A stretch of 64,000 bases of DNA from Microbacterium sp. zg-B185. GTDB taxonomy: Bacteria > Actinomycetota > Actinomycetes > Actinomycetales > Microbacteriaceae. This document shows positions 63,080 through 64,000 of the stretch, piece by piece. The stretch's first letter is position 1. The number at the start of each line of letters is the position of its first letter. The position numbers and the translations under genes are program-made. Under the pieces are notes generated by a model. That model was not told the DNA's origin, ran no database searches, and was given only the letters and a program-made list of their open reading frames with translations. Location: the NCBI RefSeq assembly GCF_030246885.1, contig NZ_CP126739.1, positions 1,302,001 through 1,366,000 of the forward strand. The letters run 5' to 3'.

Positions 63080-63856
63080 GTGATCGACAAGACCTACGCC
63101 TCCGCCGCAGTCGCGGTCGCGGACATCCCGGACGGCGCATCGCTGGCCGTCGGCGGCTTCGGGCTCTCCGGCAATCCGATCGCCCTCATCGAGGCGCTGC
63201 TGGCGCAGGGCACGACCGACCTGAGCATCGTCAGCAACAACTGCGGTGTGGACGACTGGGGCCTGGGCATCCTGCTCAACGCGAAGCGCATCCGCAAGAT
63301 GACCTCGTCGTACGTGGGAGAGAACAAGGAGTTCGAGCGGCAGTTCCTCTCCGGAGAGCTCGAGCTGGAGCTCACGCCGCAGGGCACGCTCGCGGAGAAG
63401 CTGCGTGCGGGCGGATCCGGAATCGGCGCGTTCTACACGCAGACCGGTGTGGGCACCCAGGTCGCCGAGGGGGGCCTGCCGCGCCGTTACGACGGTCAGG
63501 GGGGAGTGGCGATCGCGTCGCCGGTGAAGGACGTGCGCATCCTCGACGTGTCCGGCGAGCCCCGCGAATACGTGCTCGAGGAGGCGATCCAGACGGATTT
63601 CTCGCTGGTGCACGCCCTGCGCGGTGACCGCTACGGCAACCTCGTCTTCAACAAGTCCGCCCGCAACTTCAACCCCCTGGCCGCGATGGCCGGGCGCGTC
63701 TGCATCGCGCAGGTCGAGGAGCTCGTCGAACCCGGCGAGCTCGACCCGGACCAGGTCCATCTGCCCGGCATCTACGTGCACCGCGTGCTCGAGGTGGGCA
63801 CCGGCATCGACAAGCGCATCGAGCGCCGCACCGTCACGACGACGGAAGGGAACTGA
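63080..63856 (+). CDS. 3-oxoacid CoA-transferase subunit A
   Basis: 258 residues of CoA-transferase family I, alpha subunit: [69 protein letters not shown], then [33 protein letters not shown]. Transfers CoA from succinyl-CoA or acetyl-CoA to a 3-oxoacid such as acetoacetate or 3-oxoadipate. GTG start with caggag 8 nt upstream. Followed by subunit B after 1 bp. Confidence 0.92.
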   Translation: MIDKTYASAAVAVADIPDGASLAVGGFGLSGNPIALIEALLAQGTTDLSIVSNNCGVDDWGLGILLNAKRIRKMTSSYVGENKEFERQFLSGELELELTPQGTLAEKLRAGGSGIGAFYTQTGVGTQVAEGGLPRRYDGQGGVAIASPVKDVRILDVSGEPREYVLEEAIQTDFSLVHALRGDRYGNLVFNKSARNFNPLAAMAGRVCIAQVEELVEPGELDPDQVHLPGIYVHRVLEVGTGIDKRIERRTVTTTEGN

Positions 63857-63857
63857 C

Positions 63858-64000
63858 ATGGCTCTCAGCCGCAACGAGATGGCTGCCCGCGCAGCCGCCG
63901 AACTGAGCGACGGTTCGTACGTCAACCTCGGCATCGGCCTGCCCACGCTGGTGCCCAATTTCGTGCCGGACGGCGTGACGGTGGTGCTGCAGTCCGAGAA
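63858..64000 (+). CDS. 3-oxoacid CoA-transferase subunit B (partial, cut by window end)
   Basis: Only the first 47 codons are present: [19 protein letters not shown], then [37 protein letters not shown] is the conserved beta-subunit N-terminal motif. The catalytic Glu lies in the part beyond the window (the family SENG motif begins at the very last codons). Confidence 0.9.
   Translation, partial: MALSRNEMAARAAAELSDGSYVNLGIGLPTLVPNFVPDGVTVVLQSE

Overview
The window is high-GC DNA from an actinobacterium, most likely a Microbacteriaceae member close to Microbacterium. Support comes from strong GC-ending codon use, GTG and TTG starts, TANNNT hexamers 7-10 nt before start codons as in leaderless genes, a two-component NHEJ system (LigD and Ku), an ECF41 sigma factor, a sortase, and a tmRNA tag ending in ALAA. 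Genus-level placement is inference.

Layout. 0-6.6 kb: CDF metal exporter, divergent ligD and ku, DedA protein, tRNA-Leu(UAG), and three copies of a palindromic intergenic repeat. 6.6-11.1 kb: compact Tad/Flp pilus operon (tadA, tadB, tadC, pilin-like gene, two TadE-like genes, TadG-like gene). 11.1-21.1 kb: housekeeping block with two MFS exporters, prfB, ftsE-ftsX, smpB, an M20 peptidase, a SIMPL protein and a Cys-containing exported protein. 21.25-21.62 kb: tmRNA (ssrA). 21.6-25.5 kb: accessory strip joined to the 3' end of ssrA, with a truncated TraA/MobF helicase, a RhuM-like protein, a DUF2510-PASTA-Ltp surface protein resembling phage superinfection-exclusion lipoproteins, and small Cys-containing ORFs. 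25.7-29.0 kb: operon of an oxalate-decarboxylase-type bicupin, an MFS exporter and an SDR; the last two are frameshifted.

29.2-36.1 kb: small unknown genes, a DUF222/HNH endonuclease, and an NMT1/SsuA-type ABC importer with two different permeases. 36.1-40.5 kb: two flavoenzymes (a rifampicin-monooxygenase homologue and an amine oxidase), then an ECF41 sigma factor behind its carboxymuconolactone-decarboxylase partner, with a recognisable ECF41 promoter. 41.2-43.1 kb: DUF3494 (ice-binding-like) wall protein with a 20-unit GGENP repeat, an LAKTG sorting signal and a foldable leader. 43.2-49.5 kb: MetQNI-type importer followed by a DAO-type oxidoreductase and an aminotransferase, then a luciferase-like monooxygenase and an NTF2-like protein. 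49.6-53.4 kb: DUF4397 protein with a class F sortase, lipoprotein and HisN pair, tRNA-Lys(CUU), RNase HI.

53.5-64 kb: a catabolic region. Nine genes from 53564 to 62174 (livK-G-F-H-M, acyl-CoA synthetase, TetR regulator, 3-hydroxybutyrate-type dehydrogenase, alpha/beta hydrolase) are almost all joined by 4-base overlaps, so uptake, CoA activation, oxidation and regulation of one carboxylic-acid substrate are probably co-expressed. A divergent IclR regulator and a 3-oxoacid CoA-transferase (second subunit cut by the window end) complete the route. No rRNA, CRISPR array, complete prophage or intact transposase was seen.
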